From assembly GCA_018813065.1 (NCBI GenBank), contig JAHJCH010000359.1, positions 1 to 46,524 of the forward strand: DNA of 46,524 nucleotides. Reading direction: 5' to 3'. The translations under genes and the position numbers were made by a program. This stretch comes from Myxococcota bacterium. GTDB lineage: Bacteria > Myxococcota_A > Bradymonadia > UBA7976 > UBA1532. The notes below the pieces were generated by a model that saw only the letters and a list, made by a program, of their open reading frames with translations, did no database searches and had not been told where the DNA came from. Shown piece by piece: positions 8,856 to 18,049 of the stretch; within the stretch, counting starts at the first letter, position 1; every line of letters begins with the position of its first letter.

Positions 8856-9463
8856 AGCTCCACCTCCTCATTGCGATAGGTCGAGACGGTCATGCGCACC
8901 TCCCGCAAGACCTGCCGATCACTGGCCAGCGTCTGAATGCTGAGGCGGGTCACCGCCACAGGCTCTCGCTGGCTCTCCAACACCTCTAAGAACTCCGCCA
9001 GCTGCTTTAAGCCAATGCGCCGGATGGTGACCGTCTGGCTCTCTTCAAGCAGGTCCACCACCTTGCGCTTCTTGGCGCCCTCGCTGCGCTTCTTAATCCG
9101 ACGGTGTTTGTCTGTAAGCCAGCGCTTTGTCTCTTTGAAATCTTCAATCGTAATGCCCAGCTTTGTCGCTTCAGACTCCATTAAACGCACAAGTTTAAGC
9201 TGGTTGCGGTCTAAACGCTGTTGATCTGCGTCCATGCGCGCTTTTGCTTCTAAAAAGCCCTCTTTATGTATTTTAATTTGCGCCAAAGTGTTGCGAAGTT
9301 GATCATTTCGCAGCGTCTGCGTGCTGATTTGATTGCCAATGACCATCCAAACTAAGGCGATGATGGTGATCAGCGCCGCCCCTGCCAGGCCGCTGACCAT
9401 CGTCTTCTCTCGCGTGGAGAGACGATCAAAGGCGTCAAAAAAGAGCGCTATTCCTTTTTGCAT
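8852..9463 (-). CDS. gspM: Type II secretion system protein GspM
   Basis: 203-residue bitopic inner-membrane protein: short cytoplasmic N-terminus, one transmembrane helix (about 20-42, rich in Ile/Ala/Val), a charged coiled-coil stretch (about 45-110), and a C-terminal ferredoxin-like region containing LKQLAEFLEVLESQREPVAV, the usual GspM/PilO signature. GspM dimerises with GspL and stabilises the inner-membrane platform of the T2SS. It lies 12 bases after gspL and overlaps gspN by four bases. The central coding part (about 9130-9330) is noticeably AT-richer than its flanks. The sequence is divergent, as is normal for GspM, but operon position supports the name. Confidence 0.85.
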   Translation of the reverse strand: MQKGIALFFDAFDRLSTREKTMVSGLAGAALITIIALVWMVIGNQISTQTLRNDQLRNTLAQIKIHKEGFLEAKARMDADQQRLDRNQLKLVRLMESEATKLGITIEDFKETKRWLTDKHRRIKKRSEGAKKRKVVDLLEESQTVTIRRIGLKQLAEFLEVLESQREPVAVTRLSIQTLASDRQVLREVRMTVSTYRNEEVEL

Positions 9464-9475
9464 CGCTTCCTCTTT

Positions 9476-11071
9476 TCAGCCGCAGGTTGAACTCGCCTTG
9501 AGGCGAAACTTGGTGTCTTCTTTGAATTTTTCGACACGTTCCTTCTTAACTTCACCTTTAAAGCATTTGATTTGTCGAATAACGTCAACAATACGCTCTA
9601 CATCACTGCTGGTGCCCGTTGTGCCTGTTAAATCCATAAATTTACGTTCTAAATCAACTTCAAATCGATCTACATTCATAGTGATCTCAAAGCCGATCTT
9701 CTCTGAGAGCGCTGCGAGGATCTCAAACGCGCTCGTCTCTGGCAGTTGAGCTTTGCTCTTGGCGCCCGCGAGGACCGTGCTCAAGATCAGCTCAGCGTCC
9801 CCGCTCTCGTGTCCCAGGATCGGCTGGCTGAGCGCGAGGACTTGTTGGTTGAGCGTCTGATATTCAGCTTCAAGCACCCGCTTCTTGGCGACAGCCACCA
9901 TGGCCCCGAGGATGATGATCATGATCACCGACAGGGCGAGGCTGATGATGCGCCCACGCAGGAAGCCGAAGTCCCCGGTGTAGGCGAACTCCTCCTTGCG
10001 GAAGTTCATCTGGCTTTGGTGCGTGGGGTGGAAGGCGCGCAGGGAGAGGGCGAGGGCCTTGGGGATATAGGGCAGATCCCGATCCCCTTGCAGCGCGAGG
10101 CGGTTAAAGCTCTGGTTGAGCACGTTGAGCGGGGCGACCTCGACGCTCAGCGTCGCCTGGAGGTGGGCCGCCAAGCCGCTGAGGAGGGCGCCGCCGCCCG
10201 TGAGGTAGAGCCGCCGCACCGGCGCCCCGCCGCTGATCTCATGGGCGGCCAGGGCCCGGCGCAGCTCGCGCAGCACCGGCTCCATCCCCGCGTGGCAAGC
10301 CTCATTGACGATCTGCCGCCGCTGACCCTCCTTCGCCAGCGTCGTCTGCGCGCCGATCCAGCCCTCGGACAGCTTGCCATGCTCGGCTTGCTGGATGTCC
10401 ACGCCGAAGGCCTCGGCCAAGGCGGCGGTGACCCCCGCGCCGCCGCCGTGGATGTCGCGGATGAGCACCGGGCGGCCTTGGCAGAAGATCGCCAGCTCGG
10501 CGTTTTGGTGGCCGACGTCGAGGAGCGCCAAGGCGCCCTCCTCCGCGTCATTGGGGTTAATCAACTCATAAAGATTGAAGAAGGACAGCCCCCCAGAGGA
10601 GAGCACCTTGGGATCAATCCCCTCCGCCGTGAGGGCGTCGAGCAGCTCGCGGAGGATCGCCCGCTTGACGAAGGAGACGACCACATGCGCCCCGCCCTCG
10701 GGCTTGGCGAAGATCTGGTGATCGTAGACGACGTCATCCAGATCAAAGGGGATCAGCTCATCAAGCTCCATCGGCAGGGTCTGCTCAATCTGCTTCTTCT
10801 GCTTCTTGGGATCGAAGGGGAAGCTGAGCGTGACCGTGGAGAGCAAGCCTGAGGGCAGGGCGCACATGAGCGTCTCACCCAGGATCCCACGCGCGTCGAG
10901 CAGGCGCCGCGCCGCGGCGGCGATCTCCGTGAACGTAGCGGGCGCGCCGGGGGGGCTATCGACGGCCTCACTGCCAAAGCCCACCAACTCATAGTTTCGG
11001 AAGGTGGTGACCAACTCACAGACCTTGACGGTCTGCGTACCTAAATCGAGCCCGATGATCTTCGTCGCCAT
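9476..11071 (-). CDS. gspL: Type II secretion system protein GspL, PilM-like
   Basis: 531 residues. The cytoplasmic part has an actin-like ATPase fold resembling PilM/FtsA, with phosphate-1 motif GLDLGTQTVKV near the N-terminus, ALLDVGHQNAE (phosphate 2) and YLTGGGALL (adenosine motif). A transmembrane helix (about 365-390) leads to a periplasmic PilN-like domain. In classical GspL the actin-like domain is degenerate; here nucleotide motifs look better kept, so nucleotide binding is plausible. GspL recruits the GspE ATPase to the inner membrane and pairs with GspM. The ATG overlaps the gspK stop by one base (TGATG) and is preceded by GGGAGGA. The 3' end of the gene (about 9480-9700) is AT-rich compared with the rest. 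Confidence 0.9.
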   Translation of the reverse strand: MATKIIGLDLGTQTVKVCELVTTFRNYELVGFGSEAVDSPPGAPATFTEIAAAARRLLDARGILGETLMCALPSGLLSTVTLSFPFDPKKQKKQIEQTLPMELDELIPFDLDDVVYDHQIFAKPEGGAHVVVSFVKRAILRELLDALTAEGIDPKVLSSGGLSFFNLYELINPNDAEEGALALLDVGHQNAELAIFCQGRPVLIRDIHGGGAGVTAALAEAFGVDIQQAEHGKLSEGWIGAQTTLAKEGQRRQIVNEACHAGMEPVLRELRRALAAHEISGGAPVRRLYLTGGGALLSGLAAHLQATLSVEVAPLNVLNQSFNRLALQGDRDLPYIPKALALSLRAFHPTHQSQMNFRKEEFAYTGDFGFLRGRIISLALSVIMIIILGAMVAVAKKRVLEAEYQTLNQQVLALSQPILGHESGDAELILSTVLAGAKSKAQLPETSAFEILAALSEKIGFEITMNVDRFEVDLERKFMDLTGTTGTSSDVERIVDVIRQIKCFKGEVKKERVEKFKEDTKFRLKASSTCG

Positions 11072-12423
11072 CAGTCCTCCCGGTAATAGAGGGTGCGGAT
11101 CGTCTGTCCATCCCGCTTGAGGATGGCGAAGAGCGTCCGGGTGATGTTACCGACCCGCGCCTTCACCGTGAGTCGAAAGATGTTATTCTCCGTGCCTACG
11201 CTCCGCTGGAGCCCACCCCAGTCGATGCCTAAGCCATTTCCACTCAGTAATGTCTGATAAAATGGGTAAGTTAGGCCATACTTCATCAAAACGGTGTTTG
11301 GATCAAACTGTTGACCCATTGATAAGACATTTGCGCCAAAATACTTACTGAGCGCAGCCATCGGATCTCTCGCGTCAGCGATGAACTGTGCAGCTGTCTT
11401 ATATGGCTTAGAGAGCGCGTATTGCGGTAAACTTGCTTTAATTTGACGCACATCCACGATCATTTGTGAATAACGACGAAAAATATCTTGAACTTGCAGC
11501 ATAGTATCAGATTCTTGACCACACGCGCTCATTTCAACGGCTTGAAATCCGGCAGAGTGTGATTGAAGCAAGCTCGCGATCACCTCTGTGCTGGCGTCAT
11601 TCACGTTGACCTGCGCGACAGAGTGTACGGTGACTTTATCTTTAAGGTAAGCGAAGAGCCGGTCGTCGATACCACGCACTAATCTCAGCTCCTCGATGCT
11701 GTCAAATGGCGCGTCCTTGCTTCGATATCGATGCTCTAGTGCCCTTAAATATGAGTCTTCGCCTTCACCCGTCCCTTGGGCCATATGCCAGTTGCTTGGG
11801 TCAATATAGATGCGATTATCATCAATATCGATCCAATCAATGAGGTTGCCGATGACCTCCGCGCGGGTGTAGCGATGTCCATCGGCCTGCTCTTTCTCAA
11901 AGACAGGGCTGATCTCAGGATCACAGAGGAGGCTGCGTAACTTGCTGACCGCCGTGCGCCTTGAGCCGCAGTCCACTTGATTGTTATCGCAGTGCAGCGC
12001 GGCGATGCTGATAAAGGCCTCCTCTGCGGTGAGCTTGACCTCCTCCAGCTCACCCTTGCCTAAGCCGATGCCTTCGACGCCCTCCAGCTCCACAGACAGC
12101 CCGCCGATAGGCAGATCCACCCGCCCCTTGAGGAAGATCCCCAAGAGCATGTCGCAGAGGCGCTCCATATCGACCTTGCTCATCAGCCCGCCCATTGGCC
12201 CCCAGGCCTTGCTGTCGAGGCAGGCGCGGCTCATCACCAGCGCGGTGTCGGCGAGGGTCGTGGCGCGCACGTCATCGCGGATGTTGACCCCTGCGCTGAG
12301 GTGCGTGTGCGCGTTCTTGGAGAAGTCGATGAGGATCAACGCCAACATGGCGATAAAGCTGACCACCATCAATAAGGCGATCCCTTTGGCGCTGTAGTGC
12401 TTTTGTGGGCGTCTGCGGCTCAT
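11071..12423 (-). CDS. gspK: Type II secretion minor pseudopilin GspK
   Basis: 450 residues. It begins with a short basic leader, then G-IALLMVVSFIAMLALILI, a type IV prepilin cleavage site and hydrophobic helix with a non-Glu residue at position 5, the feature that separates GspK from the other pseudopilins. The body holds the large alpha-helical K domain with helix-hairpin-helix-like segments (SIEELRLVRGIDDRLF and VNVNDASTEVI). GspK sits at the tip of the pseudopilus with GspI and GspJ and caps it. Four-base overlap with gspJ and one-base overlap with gspL. Longer than E. coli GspK (about 325) because of extra helices. An AT-rich block occurs at about 11230-11560. Confidence 0.93.
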   Translation of the reverse strand: MSRRRPQKHYSAKGIALLMVVSFIAMLALILIDFSKNAHTHLSAGVNIRDDVRATTLADTALVMSRACLDSKAWGPMGGLMSKVDMERLCDMLLGIFLKGRVDLPIGGLSVELEGVEGIGLGKGELEEVKLTAEEAFISIAALHCDNNQVDCGSRRTAVSKLRSLLCDPEISPVFEKEQADGHRYTRAEVIGNLIDWIDIDDNRIYIDPSNWHMAQGTGEGEDSYLRALEHRYRSKDAPFDSIEELRLVRGIDDRLFAYLKDKVTVHSVAQVNVNDASTEVIASLLQSHSAGFQAVEMSACGQESDTMLQVQDIFRRYSQMIVDVRQIKASLPQYALSKPYKTAAQFIADARDPMAALSKYFGANVLSMGQQFDPNTVLMKYGLTYPFYQTLLSGNGLGIDWGGLQRSVGTENNIFRLTVKARVGNITRTLFAILKRDGQTIRTLYYRED

Positions 12424-13172
12424 TGTTTGGGTGTCTCAGTCTTTTCCTGCAATTGACGCACTTGACCTTGAACGGTCTTGGGCTGCACATAGCTGTCAAT
12501 GATGTTAATCGGGCGTCGAATGCGCGGGGCGGCCTGCGTCACAAAGCGAATAGGCTTGCCGCCCAAGGGCGACTCAAGCTCCAGGGTCATGCGCACGCGG
12601 GCAGGCAGCAGGTCATTCTCCTCGCTGCTCCAGGTGCCCTGCCAGGCGTCATCGCCGATCTCCTTGGAGTCGTCCCAGTACTCCAGCTTGAAGACCTTGA
12701 CGCCCTCCACCACGGGCCAAATCATGCCCCCTTTGTCGGGGCGATCGTCCAGCCGCCGGCTCTCGCGCCGATAGAGCGTCTTGCCCTTAAACTCCTTGTT
12801 ATCTCCAGACTTAAGGAAGTAGGCCACCTCGGCCTGATCAGACTCCTTGGCCTCCGCTTGCAGCCGCAGGTGGGCCGTCGTGGCGAAGTAGATCTCGTCC
12901 TCCTCGCCGACGAAGCGCGTCAGGATCGCGGGGTCCTCCTCGCGCATGGCCTCAGGCACCTCGGCGAAGAGGATGGCCTGGCGCAGCTCACGGCTGATGC
13001 GGATCGAGACTTGGCGCCCCTCGTGATAGCGATCATTGAGGCGAGAGACGCGATCCTTGGTGGTCATCGACAAGCTCAGGGAGCGCAAGAGCGCCGCGCC
13101 CAGCGTCGTCAACAGCACCAGCGCCACCATCACCTCAATGAGGGTAAAGCCATGATTAAAATTACGCCTCAT
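12420..13172 (-). CDS. gspJ: Type II secretion minor pseudopilin GspJ
   Basis: 250 residues with a short leader followed by prepilin motif G-FTLIEVMVALVLLTTLG; Glu at +5 of the mature protein is present. The C-terminal part is beta-rich as in GspJ, including VEGVKVFKLEYWD and LPARVRMTLEL, the strands usually found in the family. GspJ forms the tip complex with GspI and GspK. Overlaps of four bases with gspI upstream and gspK downstream show tight coupling. It ends in a Gln/Lys-rich tail. Processing requires a prepilin peptidase (GspO/PilD), which is not in this window. Confidence 0.92.
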   Translation of the reverse strand: MRRNFNHGFTLIEVMVALVLLTTLGAALLRSLSLSMTTKDRVSRLNDRYHEGRQVSIRISRELRQAILFAEVPEAMREEDPAILTRFVGEEDEIYFATTAHLRLQAEAKESDQAEVAYFLKSGDNKEFKGKTLYRRESRRLDDRPDKGGMIWPVVEGVKVFKLEYWDDSKEIGDDAWQGTWSSEENDLLPARVRMTLELESPLGGKPIRFVTQAAPRIRRPINIIDSYVQPKTVQGQVRQLQEKTETPKQ

Positions 13173-13849
13173 TTGCCACCATTCTGGCGCTGATTATATT
13201 GATTTAATAAATCTTGGGCTTGGTTGACAACATCAGAGATGTCTGTGTTCTCTTCAGCATCACCATCTGCGGGCGGCGGTCCATTTTGAGGGTCTGAGCC
13301 AAGCGCGGTGACGAAACGCTCGACGAGAAATCGACGCTCACGCACCGCGTCCTTCCAGGTGATCTCAAGCTGAACTTTGCGAATTTGATCCTCTAGCTGC
13401 TTTAGAAATCGGGGGATCATCCCCACCGCCATACCGATTTGACCGGCGATATTCCCCGCCATCGCGCCTTGTTCGCCTTCTGCGGATGGATCTAAGCCAA
13501 ATCCAGCCAATAGCTGCATAAATTGTTCGGTGATCATATCTGAGGCGCCATCATTCATCTCCATTTTGAACGCGCACGCCTTCCATTTAAAGTTGCGAAA
13601 GCCCTCTTTGGCGAAGTCCCCTTCTTGGCAGTTATCCAAGCGGTTCATCGCGTCCTTGATCAGCATATGCTCTATGTCCAAGAGCTTGCCTTGAGCCAGC
13701 ATCGCCGCCTGCGTGGTGCGGTTGCTGTAATCGCTCATTTGAACAGCGATGCCCTCGTGGCCAAGCAGCGCCACCAGCGCGAAGACCAGGATCGCCATGG
13801 CGATCATCACCTCAAGCAGCGTAAAGCCGCGCCGCGTCGAGCGCCTCAT
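13169..13849 (-). CDS. gspI: Type II secretion minor pseudopilin GspI
   Basis: 226 residues; leader RRSTRRG then FTLLEVMIAMAILVFALVAL, a canonical prepilin N-terminus with Glu at mature position 5. The position between gspH and gspJ and the strand LQLEITWKD-like segment (VQLEITWKDAVRERRFLV) fit GspI. It is nearly twice the usual length (about 120-130 residues): there is an insertion of about 80 residues rich in Met, Gly and Gln in the middle, and an acidic, Asn/Gln-rich tail. GspI initiates pseudopilus assembly with GspJ and GspK. Four-base overlaps with both neighbours. Function by family is well supported; the inserted region is unexplained. Confidence 0.9.
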   Translation of the reverse strand: MRRSTRRGFTLLEVMIAMAILVFALVALLGHEGIAVQMSDYSNRTTQAAMLAQGKLLDIEHMLIKDAMNRLDNCQEGDFAKEGFRNFKWKACAFKMEMNDGASDMITEQFMQLLAGFGLDPSAEGEQGAMAGNIAGQIGMAVGMIPRFLKQLEDQIRKVQLEITWKDAVRERRFLVERFVTALGSDPQNGPPPADGDAEENTDISDVVNQAQDLLNQYNQRQNGGK

Positions 13850-14505
13850 CGGCCTTCATCCTCCACGCGATCGGGTTGTCCAAAGTCACGGCCAGGATCG
13901 ACCTTGCCGTAGCGGCTCTTGACGCGCCCCGTCAGGGGGCTGATCTGGAGGGTGTAGTAGCCCTCTTCGCCGTCGGTTGTGTAGATGATGGCGGGCTCGA
14001 CGAAGCCGTTGGGGAAGAAGTGGATGTAGGCCTTGCCGCTCTCAAAGACGTCCTCCTGTCCTGAGGTCAAGACCCCCTGTATCCCCACCCCCTTGTCCAT
14101 CTTGACGCGTGGGATCACGCCGTCCTGTTGAAAGCGTTGCCGCTTGGTGATCGGCGCACCGTCCTTGTCCTTCTCTTCCTTGCCCTTCTCTTCCTCTTCC
14201 TCTGCTTCATCGCCGCCCTTGCGCTTCTCCTTGGGCAAGAAGACAGGCTCCTCGGAGGCCTCGACCCAGTAGGCGTCGGCGTCGATGTCGAGGACCATGC
14301 GCAGGTAGAGGCCATGGGCCACGGCGCGGTTGTAGCTGTAGCGCAGCGCGGAGGAGAGCTTGTTCGTCTGCACACGCAGCCGCGTGCTCGACAGCCCCGT
14401 CAGGCCGGTGATCCCCACGCCCATCATCAGGCCGATGATGCCGATGACGATGATCAGCTCCAGGAGCGTAAAACCTCGATAAGCAGGCGCGGGGGGTCTC
14501 TTCAT
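13846..14505 (-). CDS. gspH: Type II secretion pseudopilin GspH
   Basis: 219 residues. Prepilin motif G-FTLLELIIVIGIIGLMMGV with Glu at +5, then SALRYSYNRAVAHGLYLRMVLD, the helix and strand typical of GspH/FimT. An inserted, highly charged Glu/Lys stretch (about residues 88-115) divides the globular domain, followed by strands including YIHFFPNGFVEPAIIYT, characteristic of GspH C-termini. GspH is a minor pseudopilin linking the tip complex to the GspG fibre. The start ATG has GGAG upstream; the stop overlaps gspI by four bases. The charged insert is unusual but keeps the frame. Confidence 0.92.
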   Translation of the reverse strand: MKRPPAPAYRGFTLLELIIVIGIIGLMMGVGITGLTGLSSTRLRVQTNKLSSALRYSYNRAVAHGLYLRMVLDIDADAYWVEASEEPVFLPKEKRKGGDEAEEEEEKGKEEKDKDGAPITKRQRFQQDGVIPRVKMDKGVGIQGVLTSGQEDVFESGKAYIHFFPNGFVEPAIIYTTDGEEGYYTLQISPLTGRVKSRYGKVDPGRDFGQPDRVEDEGR

Positions 14506-14544
14506 GGGGGCTCCGATGGGTGGGGTGATGGGCGGCGCTGCGGC

Positions 14545-14973
14545 TCAGTTGCCGGCGCGGATGTCGTCCTCGGAGCCCTCTTGGCCGTCGGGGCCCTTGG
14601 AGACGACCTCAAAGGGCTTGCCGCCCTTGCGCGCGGGGCTGAAGTACATCAGCTCATTATTCCAGGCGTCCTTGGGCACGCTCTTCTCATTGAGGAAGGG
14701 CTTGCCGCCGTCGGGGGGGGTCAGCAGCGCGCGCAGGCCCTCGCCTTGGCTGGGGAACTCACCATAGGAGACGTTGTACTGCTGGATGGCCGACTCGACG
14801 CTGCCGACCTTGAGGCGGGTGGTGTTGATCTTGGCGCGCTCGAACTGGTTCATCACGCCGACGACGATGACGGAGGCGAGCATCCCCAGGATCGCGATGA
14901 CGATCATGATCTCGAGCAGGGTCATGCCGCGGCTGGCGGCGCGGCGGAGGGTGCGGCGGGTTTGGTGGATCAT
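14545..14973 (-). CDS. gspG: Type II secretion major pseudopilin GspG
   Basis: 142 residues from the ATG at 14973. I prefer it over the upstream in-frame start because AAGGAGG lies seven bases ahead and the leader is then of usual length. The leader ends RGM-TLLEIMIVIAILGMLASV, the prepilin motif with Glu+5, with Met instead of the usual Phe at +1. The body matches GspG: IQQYNVSYGEFPSQGEGL, the YPT-like region, and the C-terminal SKGPDGQEGSEDDI loop that forms the calcium site of the major pseudopilin. GspG polymerises into the periplasmic pseudopilus that pushes substrates through the secretin. A gap of 28 bases separates it from gspF. Very secure. Confidence 0.96.
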   Translation of the reverse strand: MIHQTRRTLRRAASRGMTLLEIMIVIAILGMLASVIVVGVMNQFERAKINTTRLKVGSVESAIQQYNVSYGEFPSQGEGLRALLTPPDGGKPFLNEKSVPKDAWNNELMYFSPARKGGKPFEVVSKGPDGQEGSEDDIRAGN

Positions 14974-15001
14974 CTGGTCCTCCTTGTGTTGGACAAGCGC
15001 A

Positions 15002-16234
15002 TTATTGAACAAACTCGTTGAGCTGCAGGATGGGCATTAAGACCGCGAAGACGATGATGGCGATGGTGATGCCCATGCCCACGATCATCAAAGGTTCGAG
15101 CAGGCTGGTGAGCCCGGCGACGCGGCTCTCGACCTGGCTCTCATAGGCCTCGGCGACGACGGAGAGCATCTCCTCCAAGGCGCCGGAGCGTTCACCGATG
15201 GCCACCATGTGGACCACCATCGGCGGGAAGCGCCCGCTCTGCTTGAGCGGGCTGGCGAGGGGGGCGCCCTCCTTCACCGCGATCCGCGCCTCCTCGATGA
15301 TGTTCATCAGGATTTGGTTTCCCAGCACGTTCTTGGTGATCTCAAGGGCGGTCAACAGCGGGACGCCTGAGCCGAGGAGGGTCGCCAGCGTCTTGGTGAA
15401 GCGCGAGACGCCGACCATCAGGCTCAGATCGCCAAAGACAGGGAAGCGCAGCCGATAACGATCCCAGCTCAGCGAGCCTTTAGGGCTGTTTTTCCACCTG
15501 CGAAAGCCCCAAACCGAGACGGCGAAGAGCGAGAGCGCCAGCCACCAATAATCGCGCAGCATATGAGAGCTGCCGATCAGGAGCCGGGTGATTATGGGCA
15601 GCTCTTGGCCGGTATCCTCAAAGATTTGAGTGATTTGGGGGATCACGAAGATAAACATCCCCGTCAGGATCAAGCTGCCCAGCGCGACCATGATTATGGG
15701 GTACATCATCGCGCTCTTGATCTTCTGAGTGAGCTTAAGCGATGCCTCATTAAACTCGGCCAGCCGAATTAAGACCTGATCAAGCGTCCCTGATGCTTCA
15801 CCGGCGCGGACCATGTTGCCAAAGAGCGGAGTAAACACATCTGGATGGTTTTGCAACGCGATGGCGAGGCTTGAGCCCTCTTTTACATCTTGACGGACCT
15901 TCGCGAGCACCTTGCGCAGCTTGGGCTTCTCTACCTGCTCAACGCAGGCTGAGAGGGCATCGACCAAAGGGATGCTGGCCTTAGTCAGCGTCGCGAGCTG
16001 TCGTGTAAAGATCGTGATATCTGTAGGGCGAATACGCTCAAAGTACTGGGCAAAATCAACCTCAGTTGCCAGTACAGAGCCACCTTCGCCTTTCTTCTGC
16101 CCCTTGCCGACGCGAGTGAGGTAGATCCCCTCTTTCTTCAAGGCTGACCGCAGCGCCTTCTCATTCTCCGCGTCGCGGACGCCCTTGACCTCCTTCCCGG
16201 CCTTGTTAATCCCCTTATAGTCAAAGGCTGGCAC
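15002..16234 (-). CDS. gspF: Type II secretion inner-membrane platform protein GspF
   Basis: 410 residues; three transmembrane helices (about 175-197, 225-245, 378-400) and two homologous cytoplasmic GspF domains, each with the conserved pattern (FTRQLATLTKASIPLVDAL in the first; FTKTLATLLGSGVPLLTAL in the second). The N-terminus PAFDYKGINKAGKEVKG is standard. It starts with GTG three bases after the gspE stop. GspF is the polytopic platform protein that contacts the GspE ATPase and couples ATP hydrolysis to pseudopilus growth. Length equals that of the family. No anomalies. Confidence 0.97.
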   Translation of the reverse strand: MPAFDYKGINKAGKEVKGVRDAENEKALRSALKKEGIYLTRVGKGQKKGEGGSVLATEVDFAQYFERIRPTDITIFTRQLATLTKASIPLVDALSACVEQVEKPKLRKVLAKVRQDVKEGSSLAIALQNHPDVFTPLFGNMVRAGEASGTLDQVLIRLAEFNEASLKLTQKIKSAMMYPIIMVALGSLILTGMFIFVIPQITQIFEDTGQELPIITRLLIGSSHMLRDYWWLALSLFAVSVWGFRRWKNSPKGSLSWDRYRLRFPVFGDLSLMVGVSRFTKTLATLLGSGVPLLTALEITKNVLGNQILMNIIEEARIAVKEGAPLASPLKQSGRFPPMVVHMVAIGERSGALEEMLSVVAEAYESQVESRVAGLTSLLEPLMIVGMGITIAIIVFAVLMPILQLNEFVQ

Positions 16235-16237
16235 GGC

Positions 16238-18049
16238 TTACTCCGGGGTAAACGAGGTCAAATAGGTGTCAGTCATCGCAGGCTTAAAGTCCGGCTTTGG
16301 CTTATTGGCGCGCTCAAAGACGCCTTCCAGATCGAGGTTATCATCTTGAGTAACGCGCAGCACCTCGGCGATGGAGGTGTCGCCCATCATGACACGGCGC
16401 GCGCCATCATCACGCAGCGTTAACATCCCCTTTTTCATAATCGCCATCTTCTTGATTTCGTTACTGGGGACGTTCTTTGTGATCAACCCACGGATATCGT
16501 CATCAACTAGGATCAGCTCATAGATGCCGCTGCGGCCTTTAAAGCCCGAGTCGAGGCACTCTTGGCAGCCCTTGGGGCGGAAGACATAGCCAGGCGTCAT
16601 ACGCAGGAAGCGCTCACGGGTATAGCCCAGCTGCATCAAGTCATCCTCGCTGGGGACGACGCGCTCCTTGCAGTGGGGGCAGAGCGTGCGGATCAGGCGC
16701 TGGGCCAGCATCCCAATGACCGAGGAGGAGACGAGGAAGGGCTGAACGCCCATATCGACGAGACGGGTCACGGCGCTGGCGGCGTCATTGGTGTGTAAGG
16801 TGCTAAACACCAAGTGACCTGTTAAAGAAGCCTGGATAGCGATCTCCGCCGTCTCAGCGTCACGGATCTCACCGACCATGACCACATCGGGATCTTGACG
16901 CAGGATAGAGCGCAGCCCCGCCGCAAAGGTGAGCCCCACCTTGGTGTTAACCTGGATCTGACCAATCCCCCCCAGCTGATACTCAACGGGGTCTTCCACC
17001 GTGATGATATTGCGCGTAGGGCTGTTAATTTTGGCGAGCCCGGAATAGAGCGTGGTGGTTTTACCTGAGCCTGTAGGCCCCGTGACCAAGATAATCCCAT
17101 AGGAGGAGTTCAACAGATTGTTCATATTTAAGAGCACCTGATCGCCCATCCCGATGTAATCCAGGTCATGAAGCACGGTGGTCTTGTCTAAGAGCCGCAT
17201 CACGAGTCGCTCGCCGTGGCTCGTGGGCACGGTCGAGAGGCGGATGTCGATCTCTTTGCCGGCGACCTTGAGCTTGATGCGTCCATCCTGCGGGATACGC
17301 TTCTCGGCGATATCAAGGCCCGCCATAACCTTAATACGGCTTGAAATTGAGGCGTGCAGACGCTTGGGTGGTTGAATCTTCTCTTTCAGCACGCCATCGA
17401 TGCGAAAACGCACTGAAATGTGGTGTTCAAAGGGCTCGATATGAACATCGGAGGCCCGCTCCTTCACCGAGTCGGTGAGGATCGAGTTTACGAGGCGGAT
17501 AATCGGCGCGTCATCGGTGCCGTCGATCAGATCAAAGTTCTCGATCTCCAGACCATCAGAGTGATCGGCGATCTCCTCCTCGTTCATGCCCTCCAACACA
17601 GAGTCGGCGGAGGCCATGCGGTCGAAGACCTTGTTGATCGCGTCGTTGAGCGGGCCCTCGGGGACCAAGATTGGCTCAATGGGCTCGTGGAACATCACCC
17701 GCATGGCGTCGAGGGGATCTTGGCTGAGGGGATCGGCGACGCCGACCTGCACCCGCCCGCTCTTACGCCACAGCGGCAGCACCTGATGCGCGCGGGCGAA
17801 GGCGATCTCCATGTCATGGCTCAGCTCGAGATCGACGTCCTCTACATCCAGCTCTTTGAGGACGCGCATCCCCACCGCGTTGGCGGTGACGGTGAGCAGG
17901 TCCATCTCACGCACCGCGTTGATGCGCAGTAACGCCTCACTCAGCCGTATATCTTTCTCCTCCGCGAGTTCACGAGCCTCTTCAAGTCGATCGGGGCGTA
18001 AGAGCCCTTGTTCGATTAAGGTCTTCGCAATACGCAGCTCAAAATTCAT
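16238..18049 (-). CDS. gspE: Type II secretion assembly ATPase GspE
   Basis: 603 residues. The N-terminal GspE-N/MshEN domain (about 1-150) binds GspL. The ATPase core shows Walker A GPTGSGKTTTL, the Asp box, Walker B PDVVMVGEIRD and the His box HTNDAASAV. A tetracysteine zinc motif follows (CPHC then CQEC), typical of GspE rather than PilT. The protein is a hexameric cytoplasmic ATPase that drives pseudopilus assembly. The ATG overlaps the gspD stop (ATGA). The C-terminal 30 residues after the usual end are slightly extended and polar. Assignment is certain at the family level; operon context fixes it as T2SS. Confidence 0.97.
   Translation of the reverse strand: MNFELRIAKTLIEQGLLRPDRLEEARELAEEKDIRLSEALLRINAVREMDLLTVTANAVGMRVLKELDVEDVDLELSHDMEIAFARAHQVLPLWRKSGRVQVGVADPLSQDPLDAMRVMFHEPIEPILVPEGPLNDAINKVFDRMASADSVLEGMNEEEIADHSDGLEIENFDLIDGTDDAPIIRLVNSILTDSVKERASDVHIEPFEHHISVRFRIDGVLKEKIQPPKRLHASISSRIKVMAGLDIAEKRIPQDGRIKLKVAGKEIDIRLSTVPTSHGERLVMRLLDKTTVLHDLDYIGMGDQVLLNMNNLLNSSYGIILVTGPTGSGKTTTLYSGLAKINSPTRNIITVEDPVEYQLGGIGQIQVNTKVGLTFAAGLRSILRQDPDVVMVGEIRDAETAEIAIQASLTGHLVFSTLHTNDAASAVTRLVDMGVQPFLVSSSVIGMLAQRLIRTLCPHCKERVVPSEDDLMQLGYTRERFLRMTPGYVFRPKGCQECLDSGFKGRSGIYELILVDDDIRGLITKNVPSNEIKKMAIMKKGMLTLRDDGARRVMMGDTSIAEVLRVTQDDNLDLEGVFERANKPKPDFKPAMTDTYLTSFTPE

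Noticed and set aside
12405..13193. Plus-strand frame of 262 codons
   Set aside because: Antisense to gspJ, which has a valid prepilin motif and operon overlaps.
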